From positions 52,613,485 to 52,677,484 of the forward strand of contig NC_079215.1 of assembly GCF_029633865.1 (NCBI RefSeq): 64,000 nucleotides of DNA, given 5' to 3'. Source of the DNA: Lampris incognitus (taxonomy: Eukaryota > Chordata > Actinopteri > Lampriformes > Lampridae). Both the position numbers and the translations under genes were made by a program. Below are positions 45,765-58,057 of this stretch, piece after piece. The notes beneath the pieces are model-generated. The model did not search any database and had not been told where the DNA came from. It saw only the letters and a program-made list of their open reading frames with translations. Within the stretch, counting starts at the first letter, position 1. Every line of letters begins with the position of its first letter.

Positions 45765-48169
45765 TATCTCAGTGCTGTGTGTTGCCCTGTCCTGAAATCA
45801 CCACCTGCATACCCGTCTCCACCCTTTCGATGGAGAGGCTGCATGAAGAATATTGAGTCGTCTCCGTCTCCGCCCGTCCCCCCTGCACGCGGCTGACGGG
45901 CCATGACACAGAGAGAACATTGCAGAACGGGGTTCATTTTCCAGCGGGCCGCAGACCTCCGTCTCATCTCGTTAGCGGGACGGGGACGATGACGTCACGT
46001 GTTTCCGGGGGGGGGGACTTCGGCAGGACTTCAGAAGAAGAAAACGGGCTTAATGTACTGAAACGCAAAGGCTGGGAGGCAATCAGTTAATGTGGCGCGC
46101 CGCTTGCCTCTCAGTGGGAGAGCTCGAGCACTGACGGACAGGTGTAGTGAATCACTGGGCTTGGGATCTGACGACGGCTCGGCTGCAAATCAAATGGCAG
46201 TGACGTCACTCTGTGTGTGTGTGTGTGTGTGTGCGTGTGCGTTATACGTGCGATAGCTACAAGGGTGTGGTCTCTGTCTTCCTCTCGGGAGGTATCGTTT
46301 GACTGTATCAAGTTTGCATGTTCAGTCTATGATGTCTATGATGCCCACTGCCCCTCCCCTCCTCTCCTCTCCCCTCCCCTCCCCGGCCTTTTGCCTCTGT
46401 TATTGTTCAGCACATCACTTCATCTGGGTGCGGTCCGCACTGTCCGCCTTGTCCATCGGCTATTAGATTTGTCTCGATGTGATTTGGTTGTGAGGTTCGT
46501 GTAAGTATGTGTGGGGGTGGGGGGCATGTTTGGATGTGCACGATTTGCTCAGCTCTTGTTATTGACCCTTTCCAGAGCTGCAAAAGGAGCAAAAAATGGC
46601 TTGACATTTTAATCATAGCTGCGTGCCCTACTACCAGGAGTAAATGAACTCCCTCCAGCTCCCCAACACACTTACACGAACACAGCAGGCACTGCATTCA
46701 GACTACAGACCTAAAACCATATGCGGGCTTAACATTATGTGTGGTTGTAAAACACAACATCCATTGCGCGTTGTCTGTCTTGGGAGAGAGAGACCCCTCC
46801 TCTGTTGCTCCCCCTGAGGTTTCCTCCTATTTTTCTCCCCATTAAAGGTTTTTTTTATTTTGAGAGAGAGTTGCTCCTTATCTGGTGAGGGGGGGGTCTA
46901 AGGACAGGATGTTGTGTTGCCGTGTAAAGCCCCTGGAGGCAAATTTGTAATTTGTGATATTGGGCCCCACAAATAAAACTGACCTCACTTGACTTGTTTG
47001 AGATTATTTTCCCGAACCGTTATTAGGAGACGCTTAGCTTAGAGAGCCCTCTCTGTTCATACGCTCCGTCATTTCGGCAAGGATTAAAGATGGATGATGT
47101 TTTGAAGCATAGCTAATTGAACACGTACTCATTTAGGCGTTTCGCTAATGATGCGCCCCGTGTGTGTGACAATGCATATTTTAGTTTATCACAGGTTCAA
47201 CCTGGTTTTTTTTTTTAATTGCCTGATTACGTAACTCAAAATCACCCTGTTTGTGCATTAGCGCGCGCGCGCGCGCGCGATTTGATTGACCATAATCCAG
47301 TGTGCATCCTCTCAAGTTGCAGGCGTCGGATAAAGGGCGAAGCTGCAGGGTGTAGTCAATAATCGGGGGGGCGGGGGGGGGGGTGGGGGCGGAGAGAACG
47401 CAGGCCTCTGCGCGCTAAAAGCGCTGCGCTGAAGAGGAAGCATGGATTTATACACCGACTACGCAAAGTATGTGTGCGCGTGCGTGTCCAGGCTCGCGTG
47501 AGGAAGGGTTTCTGTGTCAGGTCCGTCCCGAGGGGCCTCTTGAAGTGTCGTCACAAACACGGCCACTAGTGGCCAACCACGAACACTGCAGCCTCGCCCA
47601 CCCCCCTGGCTGGGGGGGGGGGTGGATTAGCCATCACTGCGCTGCGTGTATGCAGGCGGTGTTGGCTGTGATCGACCACACAGCATCGATCTGTGATGAA
47701 GCCTCGCGAGACAGAAAGCAGCAGCGGGGAAGAGAAGAATAGTGCAGGCAGAGTGGTTCGCTTTAAAGTTGCGTTAAAATCACAGCCTACAAATTCAGCA
47801 CCGGTGTCCTCCTGGGGGGGGGGGGGGTTTGCCCAGGTGCTGTTCAGTGCTAAGGGTCGCTAAGGGTCACTCACCCCCTAATAAGAGTTGTCTGAGTAAG
47901 TATAACGCACCACTTAAAACAAGCAGCAAGTAAGTGCAGAAAACAAGTTTGTCAGTGGGGTGGGTTGGGCGGGGGGAGGGGGTGGGGGGGCTGCTGAGAG
48001 AGTTGGAAAATGTGGTCATAAAAAATGAATGGGTTTCCGGAGGTCTAAATGAGTTATCTCCAACACAGAGAGAGCCTCCATCCATTATCGCAGAGAGGAA
48101 TAATGCTGCCTAGCCCCTCATCATCAGCGAGACGTCCAGAATAAAGCAGTGCACCCCCATCAAGGAGCA

Positions 48170-48201
<32 letters not shown>

Positions 48202-48413
48202 GGAAAGAGCTGTATTAAAAAAAGCAGATGAGGTAGTGTGAATAACAGCTGTGGCTTTTGAAGCTTTTTGGAGGTTTTGGTTTAATGGGATGGAGAGGAA
48301 GGTACCTCAAAATCCATTACACCTCGTTTCCTTCACATGCCCAGACCTAATACGTGCAAGCAAGACGACATGCACGCGCACACAAAAACCCCATGCTCAC
48401 GCACACACCGCAG

Positions 48414-48472
<59 letters not shown>

Positions 48473-49121
48473 GCTTGTGTGCAGCTCTCATTTGTCTATC
48501 ATAGCCTCGTAATTGACCTTATAAAAGCCTCTGGATCTATAAAATGGACAAGAGGACATTAACCCCACCGGGGGAGGAGAACCACTTAACCAGCTGAAAC
48601 AGAACCCCGCAGCAGGCCTCTGTAGGACCCTTCTCCATGTAATCTGACGCCTGGACACATACCCACGTACACACACAGACACACCCCTTATTTTCTCCCA
48701 CCTCAGCACAGCATTGCATGAAAATATGATAAAAAAAAAAATCGGGGGATCACTAATGTATCGCATTGATTGGTCTTTGCTGGTGGTGTTGACTCGGCTA
48801 AAATAGATTTGGAAAAAGAGTAAACATCAAACAAGACAAGATGTTAAAAAATAAGATTTCATAAAGACACATGAAACGTGCGTGCGTGCGTGCGGCGTCA
48901 ATGACAAGATCTGAGCAAATCATGCGTTTGCGTCCAAACGTGTGCGCGCCCACGCCCACACACATGCACGCCCACACGTGCACACCACTTTGGGAGTACA
49001 GGCTAGCGTCTAAGGATCAGATGACATGCAGATCAATACGCTCATAAAGATGTTCTTTTAGACCCGGAAACCTGACCCAGCAGACAAGAGTGTACAGGAG
49101 CCGTGATGAGAGTCTGTGTTC

Positions 49122-49189
<68 letters not shown>

Positions 49190-49265
49190 TAGTGTACCTT
49201 ACACCAGTTTCCTCTCGATGAAAGAAGGCATGTTACATGTAAGCGCACATGTGTGCGTCAACGAA
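45765..49265. other. non-coding, simple repeats
   Basis: Holds a reverse copy of the 5,611 repeat (46,775-46,995), G-rich runs near 47,365-47,390 and 47,950-47,990, (AAC)n at 48,171-48,200, (CA)n at 48,417-48,471 and (GT)n at 49,125-49,187. A small ATG-to-donor stretch (MDLYTDYAK, 47,443) ends in another phase and is not supported. Confidence 0.45.
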
Positions 49266-49709
49266 GACCCTGTTTACACTTGGTTTTAAAATGCGTTTCG
49301 GGCGATGGGATCACAGTGGACAGCGAGACACGTCGCCCTTTACACCTGTGTCTATCATGCGTCTCCAAATGCGTCCTGCTGCTGACCACTTTGTTGTGTT
49401 GCTAAGAGACCACTCGAAGGCACACGTCTGTTAGCATACGCTCACTTGTGATCAGATTTCATTACTCCAATCAGAAGAAGATCTCCTGTTACGCCCTTGT
49501 CGGGGACGCATCAGGACGCATTAGCGTTTACACTACAAAAGCTATGTGGTCAAATGCGTGCCAGACCACCTCGGCAAGTGGTTTGAGTAACCGGTTCACG
49601 AAACGTTTTGGTGGTCGTTTACACTTGTATTCAGCGCTGCCCACTTGTGACCCGATCGCAAAAAAACAAACAAAAAAAACGCATTTTAAAACCAAGTGTA
49701 AACGGGGTC
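49266..49709. mobile_element. MITE-like element, 444 bp
   Basis: Ends GACCCTGTTTACACTTGGTT and AACCAAGTGTAAACGGGGTC are inverted repeats over about 33 bp (continuing TTAAAATGCGTTT). Internal motifs of the same type (TTTACACTTGTATTCAGCG, CGTTTACACTAC) recur. No coding capacity; target duplication unclear. Confidence 0.75.
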
Positions 49710-50935
49710 ATAATAGTGATTGAAAAATTATATATAAACCGTTTGGCTTGTAGAAGAGCATGAGAGGGGGGAGTGGGGTAAGGAGATAAGGGTTCAAACA
49801 AAAACAGGTCCCCCCCCAAATAATCAATACAGCGAGAATACCAGTCCGTCTGTGAAGAGATGTGCCGAAGCATGGGGATTATAAATAATGGGGTGCAGTA
49901 GTGAGGCGTTTGGAGAGGATGCAGCGTTGTCTTCTGCTGTTGTTGTTGTTGTTTTTGATGCTTTAAAACAGACGCAGATGTATGGACTCAGCTCTCGCTG
50001 GCAAAAACAGCGAACTGGCCTTCGGGTTGTTCTAAAAAAAGCAACGAACGATCGCGAAATTCCCGAGGGTGCAAGAGATGCGCAGGATTATGAGGCAAGA
50101 AACAGTTTTGTTTTTGTTTTTTTTGTTTTTAAGCAAGAGGGCCGGGGCGGCTTATAATAAACACGATGGTGCGCATTTATTTTGGGGGATTTTTTTGAAT
50201 TGCAACAACGTGGGGGGGAAAGAAGGGGGGGAATTCCTAGGGTATTCTTACGAACCTCTATTGTGTGCTGAAAAGCATTTTATTTGATTATTCCCCCCTC
50301 TATCTGGTGCCTTCAAAATAATGACTCCGCTTTGCCAGCAGAGGGCGCCGGAGAACAGCTTGTCCAAGGAACACGCTACGGCGGAATCGTCCCGGGCATT
50401 CATGTGCGGATTTTAGACAATTTAAGGCGGCTACGGGAAGATTCGGCGGATCTGTCCCGCTCACAATCATCTGCTGCTGCTGCTGCTGCTGCTGCCAGTA
50501 GGGTCTGCCTGTGGTGTGAACCAGCACGGTCAGCTGTTGATGTTGTTGGACGGTGGAGCAGTGGAAACACTCCCCCGCCAGAATGTGTGTAACTGAGATA
50601 CGTGTGTGTGTTGGTATTCAGGTCCGGTTTCTGGCAGTATAATTACGCACGTTGCCACTGGGGGGAGCTGTCCCGGGTGCTGAAATGCAGAAGGGCCCAT
50701 GTTGCTTGCGAGGGAGACAGCAAAAGACCTTTACACCTGTCACACACATTTACCCACAGTGGAAGCTGTCAAATCACATTTTGTCAGCTACCAGAGCCCC
50801 CCCCCCCACAAGGGCGCTCGCAGCTGGGATCCGGACCGAGCCACTTTCCCTCATCTCGGGTGTGGGGGGATGGGGGGGGGGCTTGCGAGCCATAGCTTTC
50901 TCCTCAATTATCCATCCCCGTTATTGCAGTGAGTG

Positions 50936-50996
<61 letters not shown>

Positions 50997-52302
50997 CCTC
51001 CCCTGGTTCAAGGACAGGCTGAACAGGCTCATCCATCTTTCTCTGTTTTTTTCCTTTCCCCCTCTTTATGCTCTCTTTCGGTTGTCCTTCCGGTTTTTTT
51101 TTTTGTTTGGCTGTTGTTTGTTCCCCCCCCCCATTCTTTCTTTGACTCACAACCTTTTCATCTTCTTTATAATTTCTCTCTTTCCTTTACATCTTATTTC
51201 AGTTTGCCTTTTTCTCTGTAACCCCCCCCCCCTCAGCATGATGGCCCAGATGGTGGAAAGACTGTGCATTAACTGAAATAGAGACATTTTAAGGCCGAAG
51301 TAAGCATCTGACCTGTATTTTAGCAAGGCACTGTCACTACATCCGCATTTCGCCCTAACAATTTTTTAACACCAAAATGTTAGATAAAAAAAATACAAGA
51401 ATTTTTTACAGTCTGGGTGGAAACGTATCATATCGAGAAAGAAAGTAGGTCATGAAGGGTGGTGGAAATGAATTTGCAGGATTTGAAATTGACAAAGGAC
51501 TGCATATCACTGAAATAACATTTGAAAGGAGACGCGGCTACTGACTGCCCATCCGTTCCATGGGTGTTACTCTGCGGCTGAATAGCTGCACTCAGCCCCC
51601 CGTATAGGCGTAATGTTGGGGCTGGCAAGAGAGATGGTACCTGGTCTGGTGTCACATTTTTATTTAATATCTATTTAATCCTTCTTTTTCAATCACCTCC
51701 TCCTTCCCCTCTAGTTCCCTGAACGCCTATCTCTCTCTCAATCTGGATGAACCTTCTCTCCGTCTCTCACATTGGGCCTCATTTATAATAATGATTTTAT
51801 TTCTATAGCACTTTTCTAAAACAATGTTATAAGTCGTTTGTAAGTACAGATTTGTTCTTACACACCCATGTAATATTTTAGCCCAGAAGTTTGTCTCAGA
51901 GACCAGTGCGGAACCTGGCTGACCCCTGAATTTAGACACCAGTTGATTAACACTGATGTCATTGCAGGCCCGGGCGATTGTTCGTTGCAAGAGGTAGACA
52001 ATAGATGTTAGGGGGAAGGAATTGCAAATAACCACCAGGCTTTGCTGCTAACTCTCAGATAATCTCGAGAGCTAAAATATTACATGGCTGTTTCAGAACA
52101 AATATGTAGGTACAAACGATTGATGAATGATGTTTCCTTCCTTCATACATCCCTCTGTTCCCGCTCCCTCCCACTGGGTGGCGGTATAGAGTCTGTATGG
52201 ACACGGTGGTTGGGAGCGAGCTTTAGCTCTGGCAGTGGGTTTTCTGTTAGCATGTGGCCTCCATAATGAACAATTCCTTTGCCCTCACACATAAGAACGT
52301 AT
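49710..52302. other. non-coding, no gene seen
   Basis: (CTG)n at 50,470-50,495, poly-purine/pyrimidine runs and a (CT)n tract at 50,938-50,992. No exon is supported. Confidence 0.4.
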
Positions 52303-53153
52303 ACACTGATGAGCCAAAACATTATGACCACTCACAGGTGAACCGAATAACGTTGATCATCTCCAAATAAGTGCACATGTCAAGGTCTGGGTAGATTAGA
52401 TGGTTAGCGAACAATCAGTTCTCGTAGTCAACGTGTTGGATGCAGGAGAAATGGACAGGAATAAAGACCTGAACGACTTTGACAAGGGCCAAATTGTTAT
52501 GGCCAGACGACTGGGTCAGAGCAGCTCTGAAACGGCAAGGCTTGTGGGGGTGCTCCCTGTCAGTAGTGGTGAGTACCTACTGACAGTGGTCCAAGGAGGG
52601 ACAAACCGCAAACCGGAGACAGGGTGTTGGGCGCCCGAGGCTCATCGATGGGCAAGGCTGACGAAGGCTATCCCGTCTGGTCCGAACTGCCCAGAAGGTC
52701 TGCTGTGGCACAAATCACATAAAATTTAAATGGTGCTTACGGGAGGAATGTGTCATAACACACAATGCATCACACCCTGCTGCATAGCCACAGACTGGTC
52801 AGAATGCCCATGATGACCCCCGTCCACCACCGAAAGGACCTACAGTGGGCATGCGAGCATCAGAACTGGACCTTGGAGCAGTGGAAGGTCGCCTGGTCCG
52901 TTGAGTCCCGTTTTCTATTAGATCACTTGGATGGCCGTGTACATGTGCGCCGTTTACCTGGGGAAGTGATGGCACCAGGATGCACCGTGGGAAGACTACA
53001 AGCCAGTGTAACGAATTGCTAATAAAATTTCAGTAATGTTACAGTTTCCTCTCAAAAAAAAACAACAAACAAACAAACCAAAAACTCGTCACAACCTTAC
53101 TTTTGTTGTCACCCCCTACCTAAATTGAACAATTCAATCCACATCCCCGGATT

Positions 53154-53261
53154 CCATCCATCCATTATCCAAACCGCTTAACCTGCTCCCAGGGTCGCGG
53201 AGATGCTGGGGCCTCCCAACAGTCATTGGGCAGCAGGCGGGGAGACACCCTGGATAGGCCG
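53154..53261 (-). repeat. SINE family A, 3' fragment
   Basis: CATCCATCCATTATCCAAAC to CACCCTGGATAGGCCGC, reverse orientation. Confidence 0.7.
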
Positions 53262-53384
53262 CATCCCCCGATTCATTTTCGTAATTGTCTCGCGTGCACA
53301 TCAAACAAGCTAGCTTGGAGGATGGAAACGCTTACATTCAGTGGCGGGAAATATCCCCATTATTTTGATTACAGCCCTTCATCA

Positions 53385-55170
53385 AAAAGAGCAATATTGA
53401 GCCCTCTGTTCTTTCTAATTTTAGGCCAGTTTCTAAGCTGCCTTTTCTTTCAAAAGTCTTAGAGAAAGCAGTTTATGTACAATTACAAACGCACCTAGAA
53501 ATTAATGGCATTTCTGAAAAGTTCCAGTCTGGTTTTAAATCACGTCACAGCACTGAAACAGCCCTTTTAAGAGTTTTTAAAGATCTTCTTTTAACTATGG
53601 ACTCTGGGAACTCTGCTGTTCTTGTGCTTTTAGACCTGACTGCTGCCTTTGACACGGTTGACCATTATATTCTTTTATGATGTCTTGAGCTGTGTGTAGG
53701 CATTAAAGGTACTGCCCTAGAATGGTTCAAGTCTTAGCTGTCAAATAGAAGCTTTTCTGTCCATATAGACCAATTCTCTTTAACTGTGACCCTACTTAAC
53801 TGTGGGGTCCCACAAGGCTCAATTTTGGGTCCCATTCTCTTCCTATTGTATATGCTGCCCTTGGGGTCCATTTAAAAAAAATATAATATGTATTTTCATT
53901 GTTTTGCTGATGATTTGCAACTCTATCTGCCTATAAAAACAAACAGCTGGGATTCTGTACAGGCTTTGCTTAGTTGTTTAAAGGATGTCAAAACATGGAT
54001 GGAGTTAAATTTCCTGAAACTAAATCAAAATAAGACTGACATAATTGTATATGGACAACCTGATCTTCTGGCTGGTTATGATAGCGCTCTTAGCCCTTTA
54101 GCTTCCTACCGTCACTCTTCTGTTAGGAATCTTGGTATGATTTTTGACAGCTCTTTTAACTTTGATAAACAAATAAGCTCAGTAGTCAAAGCAAGTTTTT
54201 TCAATTATGACTTCTGGGAAAAGTAAAGGCCTATCTCCCTCCAAATGATCTTGAAAGGGTAAGTTGTGCATTTATTACCTCTCGTTCGGATTATTGTAAC
54301 TCATTGTATGTTGGTGTAGCTCAGTCGTCGCTTCGTCGCCTGCAGCTTGTACAAAATGCAGACACTCGCCTTCTGACAGGAAAGCAACAACGTGATCAGA
54401 TGACACCTGTACTGGCCTCCCTTCATTGGCTTCCTGTCTGTTTTAGGATCCAGTTTAAGATTTTATTACTTGTTTTTAAGTCTTTAAATGGGCCGGCACC
54501 ATCTTATTTATCTGAGCTAATACATCATCATACACCAGTTAGAGCACTCAGGTCAACAAACCAGATACTCTTACGTGTTCCCAGATCCAGGCTTAAGAAT
54601 AGGGGCGACAGAGTCTTTACTGTGGCTGTCCCTGCTCTCTGGACAACCCAGTCGCACGGACTTTCGTGATGGCATCACGTTAATTGATAATTGTGATACC
54701 ATCACGATTATAACCTGATTTACGTGATGTGGTCACGATCTGATAGAACCCTAACCCTATCCCTAACCCTCGAGTCGTGACCACATCACGTAAATCAGGT
54801 CATAATCGTGATGGTATCACGATCGAAAGTCCGTGCGACTGGGTAGTCTCTGGAACAACTTGCCAGTACACATAGGATCTGCTCAGACCCTAGAGACTTT
54901 TAAATCTTGGTGAAAGACCTACCTCTTCTCGCTGGCATTCAATTCAAGTTGAGCTTGACACCGGGATTTTATTGTGGAAATATACTTTTACTCTTATGTT
55001 TTATTGTTTACATTTTATATTCTTGATTTTATGTCTTCTTTACATATATTTTTATATTCATGTGTCACTTATTTTATATTGTATTTTAAACTTGTGCAGA
55101 ACTTTGGCTCAACTGTGGTTGTTTTATATGTGCTGTATAAATAAACTTGACTTAACTTGACTTGACTTGA
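53385..55170 (+). pseudogene. L2-clade LINE reverse transcriptase, dead
   Basis: RT motifs in order: RPVSKLPFLSKVLEKAVYVQ, GFKSRHSTETALLRVFKDLL, LVLLDLTAAFDTVDH (53,62x), NCGVPQGSILGPILFLLYML, and HCFADDLQLYLPI (53,90x; FADD active site). The thumb/C-end includes LQLVQNADTRLLTGKQQRDQ and SLHWLPVCFRIQFKILLLVF. Stop codons (for example at about 53,678, 53,737 and 53,870) break it. A MITE interrupts the C-end at 54,643. The 3' tail is TGTATAAATAAACTTGACTT with repeated TTGAC. Confidence 0.85.
54643..54846. mobile_element. MITE with long inverted arms and telomere-like centre
   Basis: Arms of about 85-90 nt (ACAACCCAGTCGCACGGACT... and its complement) with one mismatch in the inner 46. The loop has CCCTAACCCTATCCCTAACC. 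It is flanked by TCTCTGG at 54,636-54,642 and 54,847-54,853 and sits in the LINE CTCTGGAACAACTT block. Confidence 0.88.
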
Positions 55171-55174
55171 CTTG

Positions 55175-55325
55175 ATTTTGTCGGGCATCCGACGTAAAAT
55201 TCTGCCAAATCGGTATGCGGATTGACAAGACCGCACCGGATCGGTCGAGGCTCCATACCGGATCGGTCAAGGATCGGTCAAGGGTACCGATGGAAACCAA
55301 AAAACTCCGCTGCGGCGACCGCTGA
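55175..55325 (+). repeat. RTE-type LINE 3' UTR fragment
   Basis: GTCGGGCATCCGACGTAAAA, CAAATCGGTATGCGGAT and TCCGCTGCGGCGACCGCTGA are the 3' end of RTE-type elements, with A-rich GAAGAAG tail. Confidence 0.65.
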
Positions 55326-55722
55326 ATAAGAAGTAAGAAGAAGAAGGAAGATTTTGATTTTGTTGCGAGGAAAGATGAAACGAACAAACATGACCTCAAA
55401 CCTCCTGAAGCGCCTACTACAACAACACAACAATGAGAAGCTCGCAGAAATACGCCGTTTGCTTAAGTTTGTCACAAGAAGACGTCGCGAGGAGCAGGAG
55501 GAAGAGAATTCAGCACAAGTTCCGCCATCATTCTCGACCCGGACACCTACTCCTGCGCCAGTGCCAAGCAGTAACGACACCCCCCTGCCGTCTCCTGCCG
55601 TAATCATCAAAAGTAAGCTAATTTACAATTTCGGACTGTAATAGCCTATTGTCTTTTTCGATATTATTGTTTATTGGGTGTAGTTTCTTTTGGGTGGATT
55701 TTATGCGGATGTTGCTCTGTGT

Positions 55723-56082
55723 GCGGCACGGTGGCGCAGTGGTTAGCGCGGTCGCCTCACAGCAAGAAGGTTCTGGGTTCGAGCCCCGGGGTAGTCCAAA
55801 CTTGAGGGTCGTCCCGGGTCGTCCTCTGTGTGGAGTTTGCATGTTCTCCCCCCGTGTCTGCGTGGGTTTCCTCCGGGTGCTCCGGTTTCCTTCCAAAGAC
55901 ACGTAGATCAGGTGAATCGGCCGTACTAAGTTGTCCCTAGGTATCTTAGGTCCTGTGGGATGGCCTGGTGGCCTGTCCAGAGTGTCTCCCCACCTGCCGC
56001 CCAATGACTGCTGGGATAGGCTCCAGCATCCCCACGACCCTGAGAGCAGAATAAGCGGTTCGGATAATGGATGGGTGGATGG
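55723..56082 (+). repeat. SINE family A, near full length
   Basis: Best head in the window: GGCACGGTGGCGCAGTGGTT (A box) and GGGTTCGAGCCCCGG (B box). Body and tail GATAATGGATGGGTGGATGG. Confidence 0.85.
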
Positions 56083-56897
56083 TCTTGGACGGGCTAAGCC
56101 CACCTGATTTTCTCTGTGCTCCCCCACACTGTGATTTCTGCCTACGCTACAGGTTTGAAGCCTTAGCTACGCTCACCGGCGATTACCCTGTCATTCACAC
56201 AGAGGTGCACATGCGAAGTCTGAATTTTGAGGGGAAAGGACGCGATTACCAATTTTGTGGGTTGTAACAAAAGTCATTTAACGAGTAGTGTACGAACTAC
56301 CGTTCACAGGGAGTAATAAGTAATAACATTACTTTTGAAACTAGTAATGAGTAATAGATTACATCTGAGTAACGAGTCCAACACTGGTGGAGGGAGTGTG
56401 ATGCTCTAGGCGTTGTTCTGCTGGGAGACCCGGGGTCCAGCCATTCATGTGGACGTCAATTTGACACGTGCCACCTACCTAAACATTGTTGCAGACCAGG
56501 TAGACCCCTTCATGTCAGTGGTGTTCCCTGTTGGCAGTGGCCTCTCTCAGCAGGATGGTGCTCCCTGCCACACTGCCACATTGTTCAGGAATGGTTTGAG
56601 GAACATGATGAAGTGTTCAAGGTGCTGCCCTGGCCTCCAAATTCTCCAGAGCTCAAGCCGACCGGGCATCTGTGGGATGTGCTGGACCGACAAGTCCGAT
56701 CCACGGTGGCCCCACCTCACATCTTACAGGACTTGAAGGATCTGCAGTTAATGTTCTGGTGCCGGGTACTACAGGACACCTTCAGGGGTCTTGTGGAGTC
56801 CACGCCTCGGCGGGTCGGCACTATTTTGGTTGCAGGCGGGAAGACCAACAGCGTATCGGGCAGGTCCTTATAATGTTTTGACTCATCAGTTTATGAA

Positions 56898-57335
56898 TGC
56901 ATGGCATGCAGACACACACGCTCTCTAACACACATGCACATGTCTACACACACACACACACACACACACAGACGTATGCACACACACACAATACACAGAT
57001 AAAATGTGTCTTTTTCTATAAACCTGCACACAAATACACACACAGATGACCAAACCCTTTTACAACTCCTGTTTAAATGGCTCAGATGTATATCTAGAGT
57101 TGAGGAATTGTGTGTGCGTGTGCGTGTGTACATACGCTTGTGTGCATGTGTGTCTTTATTTGCGTGTGTGTGTGGTTTTGTACGTGCCGTGTCTGTGTGT
57201 TTGTCACGCATTTGTGCGTGTGAGTCTGTGTTGTAAGAGGGGCCAGATGTGTTTTACACTCGCCATTCACCTCCCCTCCCAGCTTCCATCCCTCTGTCCT
57301 CACACCAGCACACACCACTGATTGGAGGATAGTGC

Positions 57336-57386
<51 letters not shown>

Positions 57387-57734
57387 TGTGTGTGAGTGTG
57401 TGTGTAAAGGGGTGGGGTGTGCTTTGTGTATGAATGTTAAAATCCGTCAGCTGTCCTCTGAATTCATGAACAGAAGAGTAAGATGAGGAAAGAGGGAAAG
57501 ATGACAACCGCAACCAGGAGATGAGGGCAGGACAGGACTTCCTGGTGATTTTGAGTCTTTTTTTCTTCTTCACAACACTGGTCCGCAGAGGCCTTCCTCG
57601 GGTGGATATTGAGCTAGAGTCCGCTGTACTGATCTCTCGGTGAACTGATGAGACAATACTTTGTTTTCGCTCTTGGTTTTCTTGTTTTAACCGTCAGGCG
57701 ACGACTGGAGGTGATAGAGAGAGTATAGTAAGTC

Positions 57735-57786
<52 letters not shown>

Positions 57787-57813
57787 GGGGGAGAGGGAGA
57801 GAGAGGTTGAACT
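56898..57813. other. region before the ankyrin-like exon
   Basis: Contains (CA)n at 56,945-56,970, (GT)n at 57,338-57,388 and, just before the exon, a (GA)n tract at 57,736-57,779. No other exon is seen. Confidence 0.5.
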
Positions 57814-57939
57814 ATGGCCCACGCCGCGGCCCACCTGAAGAAAGCTCGCGAGTTCGAGCAGCCGCCGGAGCTCAGAGCCCTGCAGAAGGCCAGAGAGAGG
57901 AGGCGACGCCAGCGTGAGAGGGCTGAGCGCAAGCGGCAG
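57814..57939 (+). CDS. ankyrin alternative first coding exon (ankyrin-G type N-terminus)
   Basis: 42 codons: MAHAAAHLKKAREFEQPPEL then RALQKARERRRRQRERAERK RQ. Ends CGGCAG|gtaaag in phase 0; an in-frame TGA lies directly upstream of ACT-ATG, so the ATG is the true start of this frame. It resembles the brain-type ankyrin-3 N-terminus, which begins MAHAASQLKK, continues with acidic residues and ends in a basic K/R run before the first ankyrin repeat (SDANASYLRAAR). No repeat exon follows within the window, so introns here are long, as usual for ankyrin genes. It links membrane proteins to spectrin if expressed. Linkage to pde5 and hpf1 would suggest ank2; the sequence suggests ank3-type. Confidence 0.65.
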
Positions 57940-58057
57940 GTAAAGCACACACATAATACCATCGGGGGGATGGGGGGGGGTACATACTCTTTCCACCCGT
58001 CATACCAATCACAGTGGAAAACGGACCCACGCTTTGGCTTCCTGGCGTGTTCGTAGG

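Larger units (their letters stand above)
53004..56386. mobile_element. inserted block with hAT-like ends
   Basis: The left boundary begins CAGTGTAACG. The right boundary ends GAGTAACGAGTCCAACACTG, the end of a hAT family common in fish. It contains SINE, LINE and MITE copies. No clear 8-bp target duplication is visible, so a single hAT insertion is likely but not proven. Confidence 0.5.
52303..56897 (+). mobile_element. Tc1-like element split by a 3.4-kb block of nested transposons
   Basis: The left end TACACTGATGAGCCAAAACA (52,303) and right end TGTTTTGACTCATCAGTTTA (to 56,894) are inverted repeats. The 5' half (52,303-53,003) encodes [20 protein letters not shown] and LEQWKVAWSVESRFLLDHLD then GRVHVRRLPGE. 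The 3' half (56,387-56,897) encodes GRASV-like ADRASVGCAGPTSPIHGG and GLEGSAVNVLVPGTTGHLQG with stops. The halves join at GCC|GGTGGAGG if 53,004-56,386 is removed. Related to the relic at 32,239. Confidence 0.8.

Noticed and set aside
47443-47469. Small ATG-to-donor exon MDLYTDYAK before gtatgt
   Set aside because: Only nine codons and a different phase from the other candidate first exons; no homology.
55354-55641. 95-codon frame starting MKRTNMTSN inside the nested block
   Set aside because: Lies between transposon fragments; could be a piece of a transposon-encoded protein but shows no recognisable domain.
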